Source: Lineus longissimus
Taxonomy: Eukaryota; Nemertea; Pilidiophora; Heteronemertea; Lineidae
NCBI RefSeq assembly: GCF_910592395.1
Contig: NC_088314.1
Location: 7,194,001 to 7,254,000, forward strand
Length of the DNA stretch: 60,000 nt
Direction of reading: 5' to 3'
In this document: positions 1 through 15,160 of the stretch, piece by piece
How positions within the stretch are numbered: the first letter of the stretch is position 1
How the letters are laid out: each line of letters opens with the position of its first letter
Translations under genes and position numbers: made by a program
Notes under the pieces: generated by a model
What the model was told of the DNA's origin: nothing
The model's input: the letters and a program-made list of their open reading frames with translations, nothing else
Database searches by the model: none

Positions 1-3000
1 TACGCGTTATACATCACACCAATACGCTCAGACCCATAAATGACAGGAAATAAGCCAAACTATTGGAAAATTGCAATCATGGTTTGCGGCTATATAGCAA
101 TTTTCGAGCCAACTACAGGATTCTCTGTATCTTTATCCACGGCGAACAATTCTAGATGATTAGTGTCATTGTGTTTTTATCAAAAAGGTATCTTTATACG
201 AAAACACAGCTAGTGGGGAACTGTCATTTCGCCTACATTTTATCGCCACCCTCTCCGTGTTTGGTGAGACAGCTAACACCTCCATTTTGGTGTCAAGAAT
301 TTCTTTATGAACAATGGCCCTATTAAAGGTTTAAAACATTGAGATTGCGACTTTTCTCTCAAAAAATCTGGGCTGCCGTCAATCTTATTTTCAAATATTT
401 GACATACTTTATATAGAGGGACGAGAACCTGTTATAACGCTTTTAACCGTTACCGCGCGACATTTTTGTTGTTAGTGCATGTTTTTGTGCCTTCTCTCTA
501 ACCGCGGCCATGGCCAATTGAAACGGAAGATAATGTGAATAACAACGTACTTGACATGTTTATCATCAAAGTAATATACACGTGAAACCATAGCAACGAG
601 AATAATGATGTCACCAAAAATAAACAGAAATGTAAAAGTAAAATCTATGACTTCTCTTTGACATTTATGTGGTGTCACGATTGTATTTAGATGAAGGAAA
701 AATGTCCCCAGAGTTTTCTTGCCAGTTTTTTCTCTCCAATAGAATGGCCTGAAATAACACAAGAGTTGAGGTTTGTGATGGTAATATCTTGAATAAAAAA
801 AGGTAAAATGTTGGGTTTCATTGTCAGATATCCACATCACGTCGACTTTACACTCATCTGCCACTAAAGATAAGCGCCCGTCTTCTTCCTCAAACCCGTC
901 TAGACAACTAGATATTGGAGGCCATTAAACAGCCATCGTACGTATTAAACTTATCTTGTATCAAACTAACTGATCCGCACTATCTTAGAAGCTAGACTGA
1001 AGTAATGATTAATTTAAGAAGTCATGAAACCTTTTGACTTTAAAACGATTTCGATGATATCCCGAATCTGTGCGGTTCTTACCGTTTCAACATATCAAAC
1101 CTAAAAGTCACGCATTTTAATTAGCAAAGGAGCATCATGAGTCGAGTGCGAAATATACTGACTGGAATGATATCAAAACATCTTGAAGGCATTCTGATAA
1201 GAAGCTTATATATGCTTAATAACAAATATCAAATACAGAAATCTCTAATCTATGTCCTCGTCCCTTCTTCATATGGCTTCTCGTCATTTTGAAGATATAC
1301 TCTGATTAAGATAGGTGAATGTCGAGATCCAACTTCCCACGCTATCTTCTTGGTCTTTATTTGTCTCAGTGCTGTTCGACCTCCGTTGATATTTACCTGT
1401 CGCGATCAGTTATTTATTTTTCTGTTGCCTTTCGGATGTCTGCGCTATTTCCGACTTTTAATTGCCCGTTGGGTAGAAGGACGCCAAAGTCTGAAAGAGT
1501 GAAATTTAAAAGCATGCCAACAACAAAATGACTAATGTATCCCATTGGCGATATTATTGCAGCCCAGCAGTGACCTTTGGAAAGACTCATAGGAATATTT
1601 AGTTTCCAACGGAATTCGATAAAACGGGTCGTCATAAAAACAAAAGGGCTTTATGGTAAACCACGCGCTGTAAGACAAAAAGAAAGCATAGCTCTTCGGA
1701 GTTTTGACTGAATTGACAAAGATATCGATTTCAAGAAAAAGAGATCCGATATTGAGGTACAATAAAGCGGATGGAGTAAATACTTGGAGGGACCGAGAAA
1801 AGTTTCACCTTAGAAATGTCCAAGGATAGAATGCTCGGGGAATAAAGGATTCTATCATACGCTTTTTATCTCTGAGGTGCATGTATTGATAGTCATGGCC
1901 TCTTTTAAATCATAGACCATAATCCGTCAAGACACAGCAGCTTTACAGCACGTTTTTTGGAGCCAGGACCACAGGTCAGGGTCAGGTAAGATCATCTCAA
2001 TATCCAAGCTCCATACTTTTTCTAAGGGGTGAAAGAACCACGAAAGAAATGTGGATAGCTCAGATTCTATTTTGGTTTCTTTGTATTAAAGTCAATGCCT
2101 TTCAGGTGCTTCAGATGGATTATTTACATCAAAGACTGTGTCCCCACTTTGTATCTGTTTGATTCTGTACTTCAGTCGAAGGATGCTAGGTGAGCAAAAA
2201 GCTTTTTGTGATCGTTTCAAGCCAGGGAATATGATAACACTGCAGAGAACGAATAACTTCCGAGTACTGCGTCTACTGACTTTGCGATTACCCCCTTCGT
2301 TTTTGTTTCATTACCTGAAAAATACTTTCAAGAACATTTACCGCGTCCCTGAGTAGAAACCGACGTAGCTTGCATTCGCGCGTATTCTGTGTAACAAATC
2401 TACGCCTTCAGCGTTGTATTGACATTTTCCCAAGACTGAGTTGATTGCTCTGTTGTGATGTCAAACAACCACGAGCTAGTTCTCTGAATCAATTAGTCCG
2501 CAATATAATCGAAGCAATGTTCTCGGAACGCCTATACCATTGTTCGAGCTCCTGATCACGATGTCGAACAATGGTACAGGCGCTTTTGTGGACGTTTCGG
2601 GGGCGTTGCAAAAAATCTCCCTATTGTATAGAAAGCCGAGACATAAAAAAACCCGTTGCATATGATATAATCTGGGGCACCATACGCAATCCACGCCACA
2701 TGTCCATCATTCTAACCACATGATCCATTTTCTACTACGATAATGAGATCACGGCATCCACAGCGCGGTGACCTTTATCCAGTTTGCTAATCACGCCGAA
2801 GCCACTCCATACCTGTTATTACCAACGTAAGCAAACACCCAGCGCCGTCAATGAGCTACTCGGTCTTTGGTGCAATCTCCGAGAAGCTCAGCGAAATCGA
2901 TTGCTAATAAGATTGGTAGACCTTGGGACTTTTTGTTTAGCTTGCAACGAGAAAGGATCTTTGATATTTTTTTTACTCTGCATTCTTTTTTCTGATGCGT

Positions 3001-6000
3001 TTCCTACATCCTACGCCCAAAACCAAAAGCCTTGATAGCAAGCTTAAAACCGGGTAATAACCGAATCGAGGCCTTATGTCTCTTCAGTTGTGCACCTTTA
3101 TCCGCCCAAAATAAAAGGTAGAACCGTTTTTCGATGCGGACTGAGATTTCTTTCACAATTGTATGTGTGTTGAGCTTGTGTGATGAATCCTCACCCCGTT
3201 TGCTGATATTAACTTGCTTACGTTACTCCCGAAGTAACCTTACCACCACAGCACCCTCGGCGAGACGCCCGATCTATCTTTACCCAGATGATTGAACAAG
3301 ACCCAGAGTAATTAATTACACTGCCGCAAGGAAGGAACGGAATTAATTCAATTATTACCTTGGCATGCCGAACAAAAAAAGGGTGACATTCGACTTCGTT
3401 GGGATGTGGTTGTGTCATTATACCATCTGCTTTTAACTTGATCGAACTGATAAGGAATAGTTCGCATTTATTTCACAATTTCAATCTCAGTTGGTTTATG
3501 AGGCCAAGTGCCTAAATCAAACAACGAAAACCAGAAAAGAGATAATTAAAAATGAAATTGACATTCTTATACAGGTATAGCGCAACGCACTGTACAACTG
3601 CACTGTCTCAAAATGCATCGAGCCCACGCATCAAGTTATTTTGTCCCTTTACCTTGCCTTTAAAAGAATTCAATCCTCGTCCAATACGCGGTCTATTGTC
3701 TTTAAACAAAGCCCGCTCGCACCTCGGTCTAAATTCCCATTGTTCTTCTCTCGACCCCAATCGACATTGAGCCCCACCAAACAGCTTCCGTGGCGTCACT
3801 AGACCTAAACCGGCCAAAGGGCGCGGATGCGGCCTTGGGACCACCAATCGGGCGCTCTACCATTATGCCACCGTGCTTGCATAAGAGAAATTCTAGAAGA
3901 CAGTGATTTCTCTCATGCAAGGATTATCATTGTCTACACCTATATAAGTGTAGAAATCAACTTTACGCCGAACCATTGTCCTCAGTTATTAATGTTGAGC
4001 CAGTCTTCTATCATTAATCAACACAAATCAATCAAATTGTCGACGAAAGAATGGACTGTGAAGGCGGTATACGATCGATGAATAAGAGACTGATTGAGCG
4101 CTGGCATGCTTCATTGTTACAAATTGATTAGGAGGATTATTTCTACCTCAGTCACATTAGCACTTTAGTCCGCTTCAACGTTTCTGTGTTGCTCAGTGTA
4201 GTAGACATTCTCATGTTGACATTAAAGTCAATCTTTACAGCTCAGGAAGACAGAAATCTTAGACCTTTGTTTGTCTAGTGTACAATCTTATAATCGAAGG
4301 GCATGGTCTTTCTTACCATACAAGCACTGAATTACCAAGAGTGTCTTGCACATACATGTAGGTCTGCATGTACAACCTGAAGTAGTTGCAGTCGTGCTTA
4401 GACAATGTAACGCATTCTTCAAAAACTTAAATGCGGCAGCATGTCAGTGACATTCAACAGCACTTTTTCATGCTTCTGTCGCCATGCGAGTTTGAAATAT
4501 TGTACAGATCATGAACACTGATTACGCTCGCTGAATGGCCGGTCCACTCCGATCAAACCATTAAACCTACTCAAGAAATACTCCATATTGACTTTGCCGA
4601 CTGTAGAGAGACTTCAGTCATCACCTTGCCTTCCTACATAATCAATATTGACTCGCAACAATCACACGTGTAGTTTCTTAACACAGGAAAAGTCCTTCAT
4701 CCGATAATTTGCTTCACATTGCATCAATAATGGATTAATCATGCAATCAACCATCACCATGTCTTGCGTAAAATGTTCCACAGTATTTCTAACATAACAA
4801 TTCATTCACAGCGCTGGTTGGAATTCCTTTGTCTTCATCACGACAGGGCCGCTTTAGTACGACTTCATCTAATATTTTTATGCCCAACGTATCAAGAATG
4901 TCGCTGTGCGCAGTCTCTATAACTATCCCTCAAGCTAACCCTTTAAACCATTTCATCAAAAAGGAAATAAATCTACGGTCGTTCGGTTGAATTAAGAAAG
5001 CACCAAGTGGAGTCATGAGAGCTTTTCAACAAAAAAATTGTCATCGGGTCTTTGAGGTAGCTTTTCGCCTCCCCGCACTTGAGTAATTGATCAATAATCA
5101 AAATTAAATATTTTGCGAATATCTTGTCTTCTTTCCCATAACTAAAAATATTATAGCGACCCAAATTACGATTTGATATGATTTAAAAGACACATTAGCC
5201 ATTAACATGACTGCCTCGCCAATAGATTTCAACAGATTCTGGTTTCTCAATGTATCTGAGGGCCTTTTTATATCATCATCTGTTACAAAAATTAAAAAGT
5301 ACCATGTGGACTCACTTTACGTGGAATTAGGAAGTTGCAGCACCGTGTCATAAAACCCTCACCACCTCGTTTCTGTCGACAGCATTACCCTTGGGCATGT
5401 TCAATCTCACCCAGTGTTTGCTATTCAAAATGTACATCACTACTATATCAAGTGCATTGGATATCATAGTGAAGGTTGCATGGAAACGAGCCTTTCCCCA
5501 GCGGGCGAGCAAGATTGGTTTTGATGCAACACTGCATATTTTCATTTATTTCGGTCGCCGTCTAATATTGATGGAATGGTTAGTTGATGTCATACCTTCA
5601 GGGAAAATCCAACAGCATTTCGTTATGATTCTTGGTCGGCTTCACATGGCGTCGATATCCAATCACCTCAGCAAATAAGAAAGGAATGCATCGAGTGTTT
5701 ATAGAAGTGAAATGTGGTTGAAGGATTTTGGTAATGTGGTCATCAAAATTAACTATATGCCACATCAACTTTTCTTATCCAACCCGTGTAGCGCTGTGGC
5801 TGAGGCGTTGGATATTTGCGTGATGGTAGCATGAACGACTTTTTACATTAAGCCCATACCATGTCAGCGTTTCATCATCAAGATACCAGAGTGCATTTTT
5901 TGCAGCGCCATAACTAAGTAGGCTTAGCAGTCTGTGCAATCTGACGATATTATACAAAAAAAGCAATGCGAAATAACATTAGAAAAACATATAAAGAAAT

Positions 6001-9000
6001 AAGCTTAAGTGTCTCACTAAAAATATCCTCACCCACTTTACGGACTATTTAAAAATAATGTAAATCTTCTTGTAAGGAGGAAGAAACAAAAATAGGTGTA
6101 TATATTTATGCCAGACAAAAGCTCTGACGTTTGATTTGTGTTTTGTCACTGTGGCAATCGTACACTCGTTATGAAACCGACAAGAAGAGTCCATTGATCA
6201 GAGCCTTTGTTTTTTAGGGTGGTCCGTTCCGATGGCCACTACACCCCTGAATAACAAAGCACATTGTCAATAGACTCGTTCTTCCTGTAACAAAGCAGTA
6301 GAATGTCACGTGCACATTATTTACCCGCAGGACAAAATGACTTCACACTTTGGTCAACCTGATAATTTGCGTCGCACTCCAACATTCCATGTCGATTAAT
6401 AAAAGTCAATACTGAATTATCTAAAGCGGCAACTCATTATAACATGATAATAAAATTGCATTTTAATGATGTCGCTTACAGTAAGTATTGATTGAGCGGA
6501 GATATTGCACCGCTAGGAACAATGAACAGCCCCCGGGTCTTGCGGAGTAACTTTCATGTCGGCGTGTTGGCGGGCGTGTCAGATTTCGATAGCCTGTTGC
6601 TTTGTGCAGCTGATCTCTTGATGTCTTTGATGCAAGGTAATCATCATCTACTGAACATGGAATATTGCTAAAGGTTGTTCACTCGCAAATCAAGTTTAAA
6701 CCAGTCAACCAAGCTGAAAAATTAGGTGCTTCAGCGCAGAAATAAGCACAGAATCAGTCTGCCTGGTTCGTTCCTTCAGATTTGAAATTTGAATTTTGGA
6801 CTTAAATCTTATTTAAAATCACGTGTAACTAAACTACTGAAAATAAATTTCAACAACGGCTGTGTAAACTGATATACAAATACTATTCGTTCCAAGTTTC
6901 ATCGTATTTGCTGCAGTATAGAATGCTGATTTTCGATCGCCAGTCGGACACATGAACACGATGTGCACAAGCAAGCCAAGCCTTACCTTTGGACACAAAA
7001 AGATCATTCACCAAGAAATCGAAATCGCCGTGACTGCGCCTCGAGCATATATGATAGGACAACAGTGGTGCAATCAAATTCTCTGGTTACAGCTAAGTTT
7101 CAATCAATAAGCTATTTAAATAATAACGGTTAATGGTATTTTAGGATGACTTTCTGACTGATAACAGAGTTCATCGAACGCCAGAGACTTATTACTAGCA
7201 GTATGGGTAACAGATCGAACTTCGGTGAAATAGTACCATACAGTCAATAACCAGCAGTCTCCATCGCATGAACATCGCAGTGATTTGTATTTGAATACTT
7301 GCGACAATTAGGCTGTGAACCACTTTCTTATGCAGCTCAATATTGCAGCACGTAGCTGTTTTTTCTGTTTGTTTTTTTTTGTTTTAACCAACCTCCTCTC
7401 ATCTGCCGAGGCAGTTGTTTTCAAATATCGTGATTAGATTGTTTTTTATCATCTGAATATGTTTTTCTGATGACCAAGAACAAGATTATGAAAATACTTT
7501 TAGTTTCACTGATCTAAGACAACGAAATCGACTAAAAGACCAATGACGTATAGACCATCGGATAGCTGGTGTCCCCGGCGCAATGTCTATCCACTGAACA
7601 GAGTAAATGGCATCGGGCTACCATTTGTACTATCTAGCTTGGCTGGGATTTTCAGAAATGGTCTTATATCAGTGAAACTAGAGTATGATGTTCAAGTTAT
7701 TCCTGTCAGACCTTGCAACATCTCATGAGAGGACCAGTTAGATAGCAATGTCCTCACGGCCATGTTCTACCTGTGTGACGTCTTGACACAGAGACCATCG
7801 TGTCTGTGAGGGGTGGGAGGAGTTATTGTCACGAGATGTTTCAAGCTCTGACTGGAATAACGTAAGTCTCGGGGCTGGTCGCTGGTACGCGACCGGCAAA
7901 CCAAAGACGGTTTTGCAACCCATACGAAAAGCTACGAACGACGTATTTAGTGCAATTCATCGTGGACCATCATTTATACTTAGTCTAATAATAGTTGATG
8001 AGGGTTGCCAAACCCACCTTTTGGTAGCGAACAAGAGAACGTTGACAATCTAATCTGGTCAATGGCTTATTCAATATACCAAAAAGGTTTCTGGATATAC
8101 TCAGTATATTCAATATCATTACACTAATAGAATCCTTATCAAATTGCACAATTTCAATCGGCTTCTCATTCCTTGATCTCATGGCAACAATCACATGATC
8201 AATAAATCGACCAATCAGCGGGCTGAGTCTTTGCCGTCGTTATTTCATTAAAAATAGTCCGTTGCAACATTGGTTGAAGAACGGCAAAAGCAAATAGGCT
8301 GCTTTTTATTGATTATTAGATTTTTTCAATCATAAAGAAAGAGAAGGCAGAGTCATTCGAAAGGAGAGTCAGGTCAACATTTTTCCTCGGTCTAGTTACA
8401 TGTACATTGTACTATTTAAAGGTTGTTCGTCAAGGGAAGCTAAAGGGACCCAAAGACCCCCTTCTCAACCCATATTTGTGATCTCTTGTGGTCAGTACCC
8501 GGCTATATGCAGTTACAATCCCGTCTGATAATCCTTAGCGACAAACCGTGTTCACATCTAAGATTGTTTGTCGAAATTGCCAGGTAATACTTGGTAATGC
8601 AACAAGGGTTATGCTCAAGGGAGTCGCAGGAGAGGTAGACTGAATGAACCATCCTTATTAGCGCACCCTTTGATCTACCGTGAATACGTCAGGGCCTTTG
8701 GGGTAGGTAGCAATGAGCTTGAGTTGGTTTCGTAAAGGTGACAGATTATATTCAAGGCGAAAATGAGCTGGTATATTTTTCTATATCATATCAGAGAGAT
8801 GTATGTCAAAATGTTACATGAACCTTTTTGACAAACATGGTTTTCGTGCACAATATTAGTTCGGTGAATTTGTCTTAGCTGACGCTTAGCTCTTATGTCA
8901 ACATAGTTACATCCGTACGATGGAAATGGCACGCTAACTTGTGATTACAAATGATTCCCTTTGGTGTGAAAATACATATGAACCACACCCATGATCGCCT

Positions 9001-12000
9001 GACGAGTTGCATGTAGGATGAATCACATGAAAGGATAATCATGCTAGATGAAGTAAATAAATCTTGTTTTATAATCGATACGCAGCTAACTAAGTCATTG
9101 TAGCAGCAAGATGATGATGGTCTTTTGTTGGGGTAGCACAATTGGGTGGAAAAGAAGTGAAAAGTAGAATTGGTGGTATATTCAGACCTTAAATTACCTT
9201 ACATTTGATAGGTTATCCAATTACTAGTATATGCGTTTTGTGACACTTATAGCCATTTCCAGTTGAAACCAACATCGCTTTATAGTACAACCCCGCTATA
9301 CGTCGTCCTATTGTTATTACTGTCCAGATAGCTTAATCTACAATGTTCGTAGCGGTCTTTCCGAGTATCAGTGCTAACTGTGCCAACTTTCGGTAAGCCG
9401 ATTCATTTACCTTCCTCACATTTAACTTTAAGGAAAGTTACTGCGTTTTTTTCAAATAAAATTCAGCCTATTAATAACGGTTGACGTAAGAAATATCAAC
9501 GTGTCAAGGCTAATCCTCTTCACCATAGTCTATCTCAGTTTAGTGATGGATTCCGATTTCAATATATACCTCATACCGCCAGGACTTTGGCATTTGATAC
9601 AGTATAATGTATTGTGTGTGACGGTATGCTTGCTGTCGCTGTGCCATATCTTCGTGTGTTTGTAATAATATACGAGAAACTGTTCTACCAACCAAAGCAT
9701 ATGATATGTAACTCTGTAGTTAGTATCTCAAAATTTCTGTAGTTAACGGTGCAATTCACACGAAAGACAGTCACAGACACGGATCGAAACGTACGCTCGT
9801 TCCAAGATTCTTCAATTTTATGGAGTCTTAACAAAGAATCATGCAAGATCTTGAAACGAATGTACATAATAAGTTTTTTAACTTAGAATTTTATCAGAAT
9901 CATAATCAGGATTTTCTACCTCGGGTGTAAATCCATTCTACTAAATTCATGTGCCGGTGAGATTCTTAGAACGTAACGAGGAATCTTGTAAATATTGTAC
10001 AACAATATACATGTATACAAAACTGAGTAATATCTTAACTCTAAAGACACCAATGATAATCTAATAGGAATTGTCGAACTGGGCTCGTCACAGTCACTTT
10101 TTCTGCATTAATTATTGCCACCCCTAACATCACATTGAATAATTAACCAAGACAGGTACTCACCAACTTATCATATATATCCTTTTGTGTCTTGTTTATT
10201 CACTCTTAGTCCGATGTATACAGTTATGACCACGAACAAGTTATGACGGCTGGCCGAACCTACTTAACCGCTCCACCGCACGAGATGCATCTCATGTCGT
10301 CATGGCAACTAGCACCCAACACATCTGTAAAATACATTTGTTGTTACCATTAATACTCCATCTTGTTGCTGTCGCACGGATGAGGATGTTTTGCCTCCTA
10401 ATCCAGGGGTTGCAGTCAAGTCGCTTTGATTTGCCTTTACCTGCAACTGCAAGTGATGGCTATCTATCAGAAATTCTGGTTATACCTCTTTGTTGTGTGC
10501 TTGGTATAATTTGAAACAGTGCAGTGTGCTACCGATGGAAGCATCCCTAATGGATCGTCACCATATCGTAGGCGGATAGATGTACTAGTTCATTCAGCAG
10601 CCGCAAAAAAAGTAACAATCGCGTAACAACTTCATCCAATCCCTATAGCAAGTTTGTCGTATGCCCTCGATCGGAGGTCAACTTCGCAGTAGTGGATACT
10701 CCCCTTAACATCGAGGATCAAGTTAACGTTACTCTACACTCTCAAAATACTCATTATCTGTTCTTTTCAACTCAACGCCTTTATTCGGAAATCATCTCTC
10801 ATTCCGAACTCTGCTACACATCGTGCTGCACATCGATATTCATAGTATGTCCCTTATTTGGAATATTAAACGCGTGTGATTGATTTCTCATGAATGACAG
10901 ATTGACAGGCATGAGATTCCTAATGCAGTTCTGACGTTTAGTGATAAATCGGGTGTGATAAGAGACAATGGAGAGGTTTAGATTTTGGAGGAGAACGAGA
11001 ATGAGAGGTTTTTTTCTCCGGTCGTCGTCATCAGGTCAAGTTCAGATTGTTTTGTATCATTGTTTCTAGGCATACAAGACATTAAGGACACTAGTGTCTA
11101 ATTGCAATTCTGACAAGAGCCATCGCGATATTCAAAATGCCAGCTGGTTCTCGGGTCGAAATCTGAACCTTTCTTATTTGTGTTGATCCTTTAGGAGACG
11201 AAGTAGGTTTTGAAATGATCTCATCCACTGCATGTAATAGTGCAATATTGGTGCGTGTGTGCGTGCATGCGAGCGTACGTCAATAATCGCAATAATCCAG
11301 AAAGCATTTCAATGTGGTCATCAAATAACTTTTCATATCACATTTGACAAATATATCTATAGGCAATCTACACCCAACCCGACTGATATAGATTATGCAA
11401 AATTAGATTTGCGAAGTATCGGACACTAACAGTCATACTTTATCATCAGAGTTTGAAAAGAACGGACACATACTCAATTTCATCTGTCGATTTACCGACA
11501 CAAGGGAGAACGCTGAACATTTATTATATCTTATATATCGGAAAACAAATCGAACAGTATCTGATGCTGATGGATGAACATCTGCCATTGGCTCCAGCTG
11601 CTCGGAAATGAACAACACCTTCGGGCGAGAAGGGCATCAATAGAGAGGTTTCGATTTTGATCCGAGAGTGAGAACGTAGTGGCAATTTGACGACGCGGGC
11701 AATGTTTGGCATGCCTTGTAGCAATAATTCAAACCTGACAGGATGTCGTCAACAGGGGAAAGCAATCACCTCGTTCTGGGATCAGTATCTGAACCTCTCA
11801 ATCATATTAATGGAAACCCTTCAATTTCCACTTTCATCAATAAGCAGGGCATAAGATGTCAGAAACCCACTCAGCTTACCACATATAAGACTATAGCCCA
11901 GCTAACTACGAGACAGATGACTCGTCTTACTGGCAGACCTCATCTTACAATAATGACATCGTCTCCCTGCGATGTTGATTGGGACAGACATGGAGATTAT

Positions 12001-14500
12001 AGCCATGGGAAACATAAGGCTGCTCGGCGATAACCGTGACAGGTAGATAATCCACTGAACATTCCCTTATTGTGTTTAACGCTGAAATAACTCTCGCAAG
12101 CAGACTCTTCTCTCACCGATCGTGATATAATGATACATCCGTTTATTAATAGCTGATCCTTGTCACCAAAAAAGCGAAATAATGATGGTAATTCTAGCAG
12201 TTTTCTGCCTTCACCGATCCTCATGATCATATAGCCTTTGGGTAGAAAAATCCAAACTACGAAGGGCTAGATGCGTACGCGCCGTTGGCAGATGTAACCT
12301 GACTGACATCATGTTTGCTCCCATTTCGCAAAGCCATCTCACATTGCTTATACATTCGAAAAAGTCCAATAACGACATTTTGTATCTTGTCTAGTTTCCA
12401 ACCATTCAGCTCAGCCGTGCAATGCTTTAGATCCTCTTAGCACAAAATAAGGATTTTTTTCTCTCTTTATCACTCGTAGAACTCCGAGGAGACAACATCA
12501 TGGGGATTTAATGGAACGAAAGATTATTCTCAAATGAAGCTGACCAGTTGTTACCTTCATTGAAATCCTTCGCCAGATTTACCGGGTGTCCCCAAAAAAA
12601 TCCAACTGCAGTCAGTTTTCAAAATGTTTCGTTTTTTCTGATACGCTCTGTACATTGGACACATTGCAATATATGCTTGTGTTGCTACTGTTAGACTGTC
12701 CCCAAAAACGATCTGCATGGTTCATGTAACATGACTCATCATTCTTCCTTAGGTTCCCGATAATAAGAGCCCTTGGGGTACATTCATCACATTCTAACGG
12801 ATAGACATACACATTTGAGCCTTATAACACATCGTTACTTTGAGAAACAGCAACGTTTCCACCCGAGCCTCTATGCTTCAATACTTGCTTACTTTCGAAA
12901 TAAAAAAGCCTGACATTTGATATCTTGTTTTCTAAGGGATTTGCTAGCTGTATTTGTATTACACCGAGGTACTCTGAGGATGATATGATGAAGTGATGAT
13001 TGTGATAATGCCATGATAGCATTCATGAGGGACCTTTCAAGATTCTCTGCGCGTATTCGTCACAACCCAAAACTCGTTAGTACGCCTTTCTTACTGATAA
13101 CATTATGATGCTTAAGCACAATAAGGGATATCGGTTCACGTTATTTCGCCTAAGAACTGCAAGGAGATGTACGATGGTGAGAGCGTGATGGAATGCTAAA
13201 AAGTTGTAATGGTGATGCAATGATTGCGCGAGGAGTCTTAAACGATGCTTTAGACGCTGTCATACAATGCAGTTACACAGTGGAAATCGTAAAGTTTATG
13301 TATCTAAACTAAAAACATTGCTTGTTGTTAAATTGTCAACACAGTTTTCAATCCTGACTGGTTTAAATAGTATAACGCACAGCCTAAAACCTATAGCTGT
13401 CTCTCCGAGTCGCTCCTTATGTGATATCCAACTCTTAACAAACTTCTTAACCAAATTCAATACAATACTCTCATATTGCAATGTACATGTACAGCAAGGA
13501 CGCGCTGTGTGATACATAATCATCAACATTTTTATATTGCAGTGCTAAATATCTCTGGACCTCGTGTTGTCTTTCCATGATTCTCGCTACATGGCCATAG
13601 TTTCATCACCAAACTATAAGTACAACAAAATTACCCATTGTTCCCCTCATAATCAGCCCTGTCGTCGTTTGTGTGCAGTTGGTGGAGAATTACTAGCATC
13701 AACCATTAAGGTAATTGGCCTCACACATTAGGTCGTGCTAAGGACATGACAAACTGTGGACATAATATGTGATTTAGTGGACAATATCCTGTTCCCGATG
13801 TTGTGTGATCCGATGAGCGGTTGGAGTAATTTGATGGCAGATTACCATGGGGTAAAGTTGGATACATGACAAGGATATAAGCAACGATCTTCTTGAGAGT
13901 ACGGTCCTCTCATTTTGCTAAAATTGATGTAAAGCCTTGCACCGAATGTTTCGCAGGCATTGATGATCATTTCATCATGTGAAAGGTAAGGCTGCCGTGC
14001 CCCGGGAGCCACGCCCAGTAATCGCTGAGATCCTTCATCTTCAAAGCTTGATGTCAAAAGCGCATCAGAGGCCTTAGATTACGCTCGCACTACAGAACAG
14101 TATATTCCTGGAACTACAATCCCACTTTCACAGACTACAAGACTAGCTTTTGCCTACGTTTCCACACCTTCTGATCATCAAAAAAGGGAAAACTTGATTC
14201 CAATGGGCTATCAACAACATGCTTAAAGGAATCAATTAAAATCCCGTTTATCCTACTGACGCCTCCAGTACATTGAAAAACTTTCACCTCAGACGTTGTC
14301 ATAAGCCCTCGAACGACAGTTAGACAATTATAGCTCAACCCACATTTACATATTATCTTTGGATCAGACATGATGTCCCTAGGGAGAATTTAAACCCATC
14401 CAACTCAACTAGAATTGTTAAACTTTCAAATTGGACGAGCTACGGTGAGTGCTCTTCAAACGGCAATTTGATTAATTCGTCTCAGAACCGCAAGGCCTTT
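1..14500. other. Non-coding stretch, no gene recognised
   Basis: I see no open frame here that combines domain-like sequence, conserved cysteine spacing and matching splice sites. The longest ATG frame (minus strand, 472-864, 130 codons) has no recognisable domain and is within what chance can give in 60 kb. The only items I can point to are a tRNA-like relic near 3.8 kb and an exon-like island ending in a GTAAGT donor near 7860. The stretch may be intergenic DNA or a long intron. Confidence 0.5.
3785..3868 (-). repeat. tRNA-like relic, possible tRNA-derived SINE head
   Basis: On the minus strand, TGGCATAATGGTAGAGCGC resembles a tRNA D-arm / RNA polymerase III A box. About 50 bases downstream, GGTTTAGGTCT is a poor match to a B box (GGTTCGANNCC). 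The stretch between them is GC-rich compared with its flanks. I do not see a clean acceptor stem, so this is not called as a functional tRNA. A decayed SINE head is the more likely reading. The long minus-strand reading frame that overlaps it is probably a by-product of the GC-rich sequence. Confidence 0.3.
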
Positions 14501-14506
14501 CGCCTG

Positions 14507-15160
14507 GGTTGACTCGTAACTGCAAGTAAATTTGATAAAACTTTTGGGCGACTGGCTAATGTGGTATCAAATAGTTCGGTTTATATGACGGAATGATGTA
14601 CATACATGTATTGAAAATCAGGCAGGCATGTAGTCGGAGAGGGTTCCTTGGATATTTCAAGATGGGTGCTTTGTACGGCTTGATGGTCTTTTGAAATTTT
14701 GTAGACCGCGCGCGGATGATTTGACTTTGAGGACGATGGAACAACAGTTGTGCGAGCGGTATGTGCCGCAAGAATTTATCAAGTAAGATGAAGCTGACAA
14801 AGTGCCGTGGCCTTAATTCGTAGACTCAATGTAACATTAATTGCAAATAAATTTAATGAACCTTGGGCGCCACTGACTAATGTGGTGTTTGATAATTATG
14901 TTTATGTAGCTGAATTTATTAGCGCTGCTTTAATTTGGAGATTGCTCCTTGGATCTATATTAGATTTCATGTGATGATTTGTATGGCTATCTGTATTGGC
15001 CGCAGGTGATTTGATTTGAGGAAGATATAAGATTATTACATTGTATCTGCGCGCGTGATGTGCCAGAAGAAATTTGTCTTGTGATATGGAGGCTGACCAA
15101 TGGGTGAAATCATAAAATATGGTGAAGTGTAAATGAGTTGGATTCATATGTTCCTCCAGT
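14507..15160. repeat. Old tandem duplication of about 310 bp
   Basis: Two diverged direct copies lie side by side, roughly 14507-14810 and 14820-15160. Shared landmarks in the same order are GCAA(G/A)TAAATTT, TTGGGCG followed by GACTAATGTGGT, GG(A)TTCCTTGGAT-like sequence, TTTGTA(C/T)GGCT, GATGATTTGACTTTGAGGA versus GGTGATTTGATTTGAGGA, ATGTGCC(G/A), and GGCTGACC-like sequence near the end. The copies differ by many substitutions and small indels, so the event is old. I see no coding function in either copy. Confidence 0.55.

Noticed and set aside
472-864. 130-codon minus-strand reading frame, the longest in the left part
   Set aside because: It has no recognisable domain, no convincing splice partners and ordinary composition; chance length for 60 kb.
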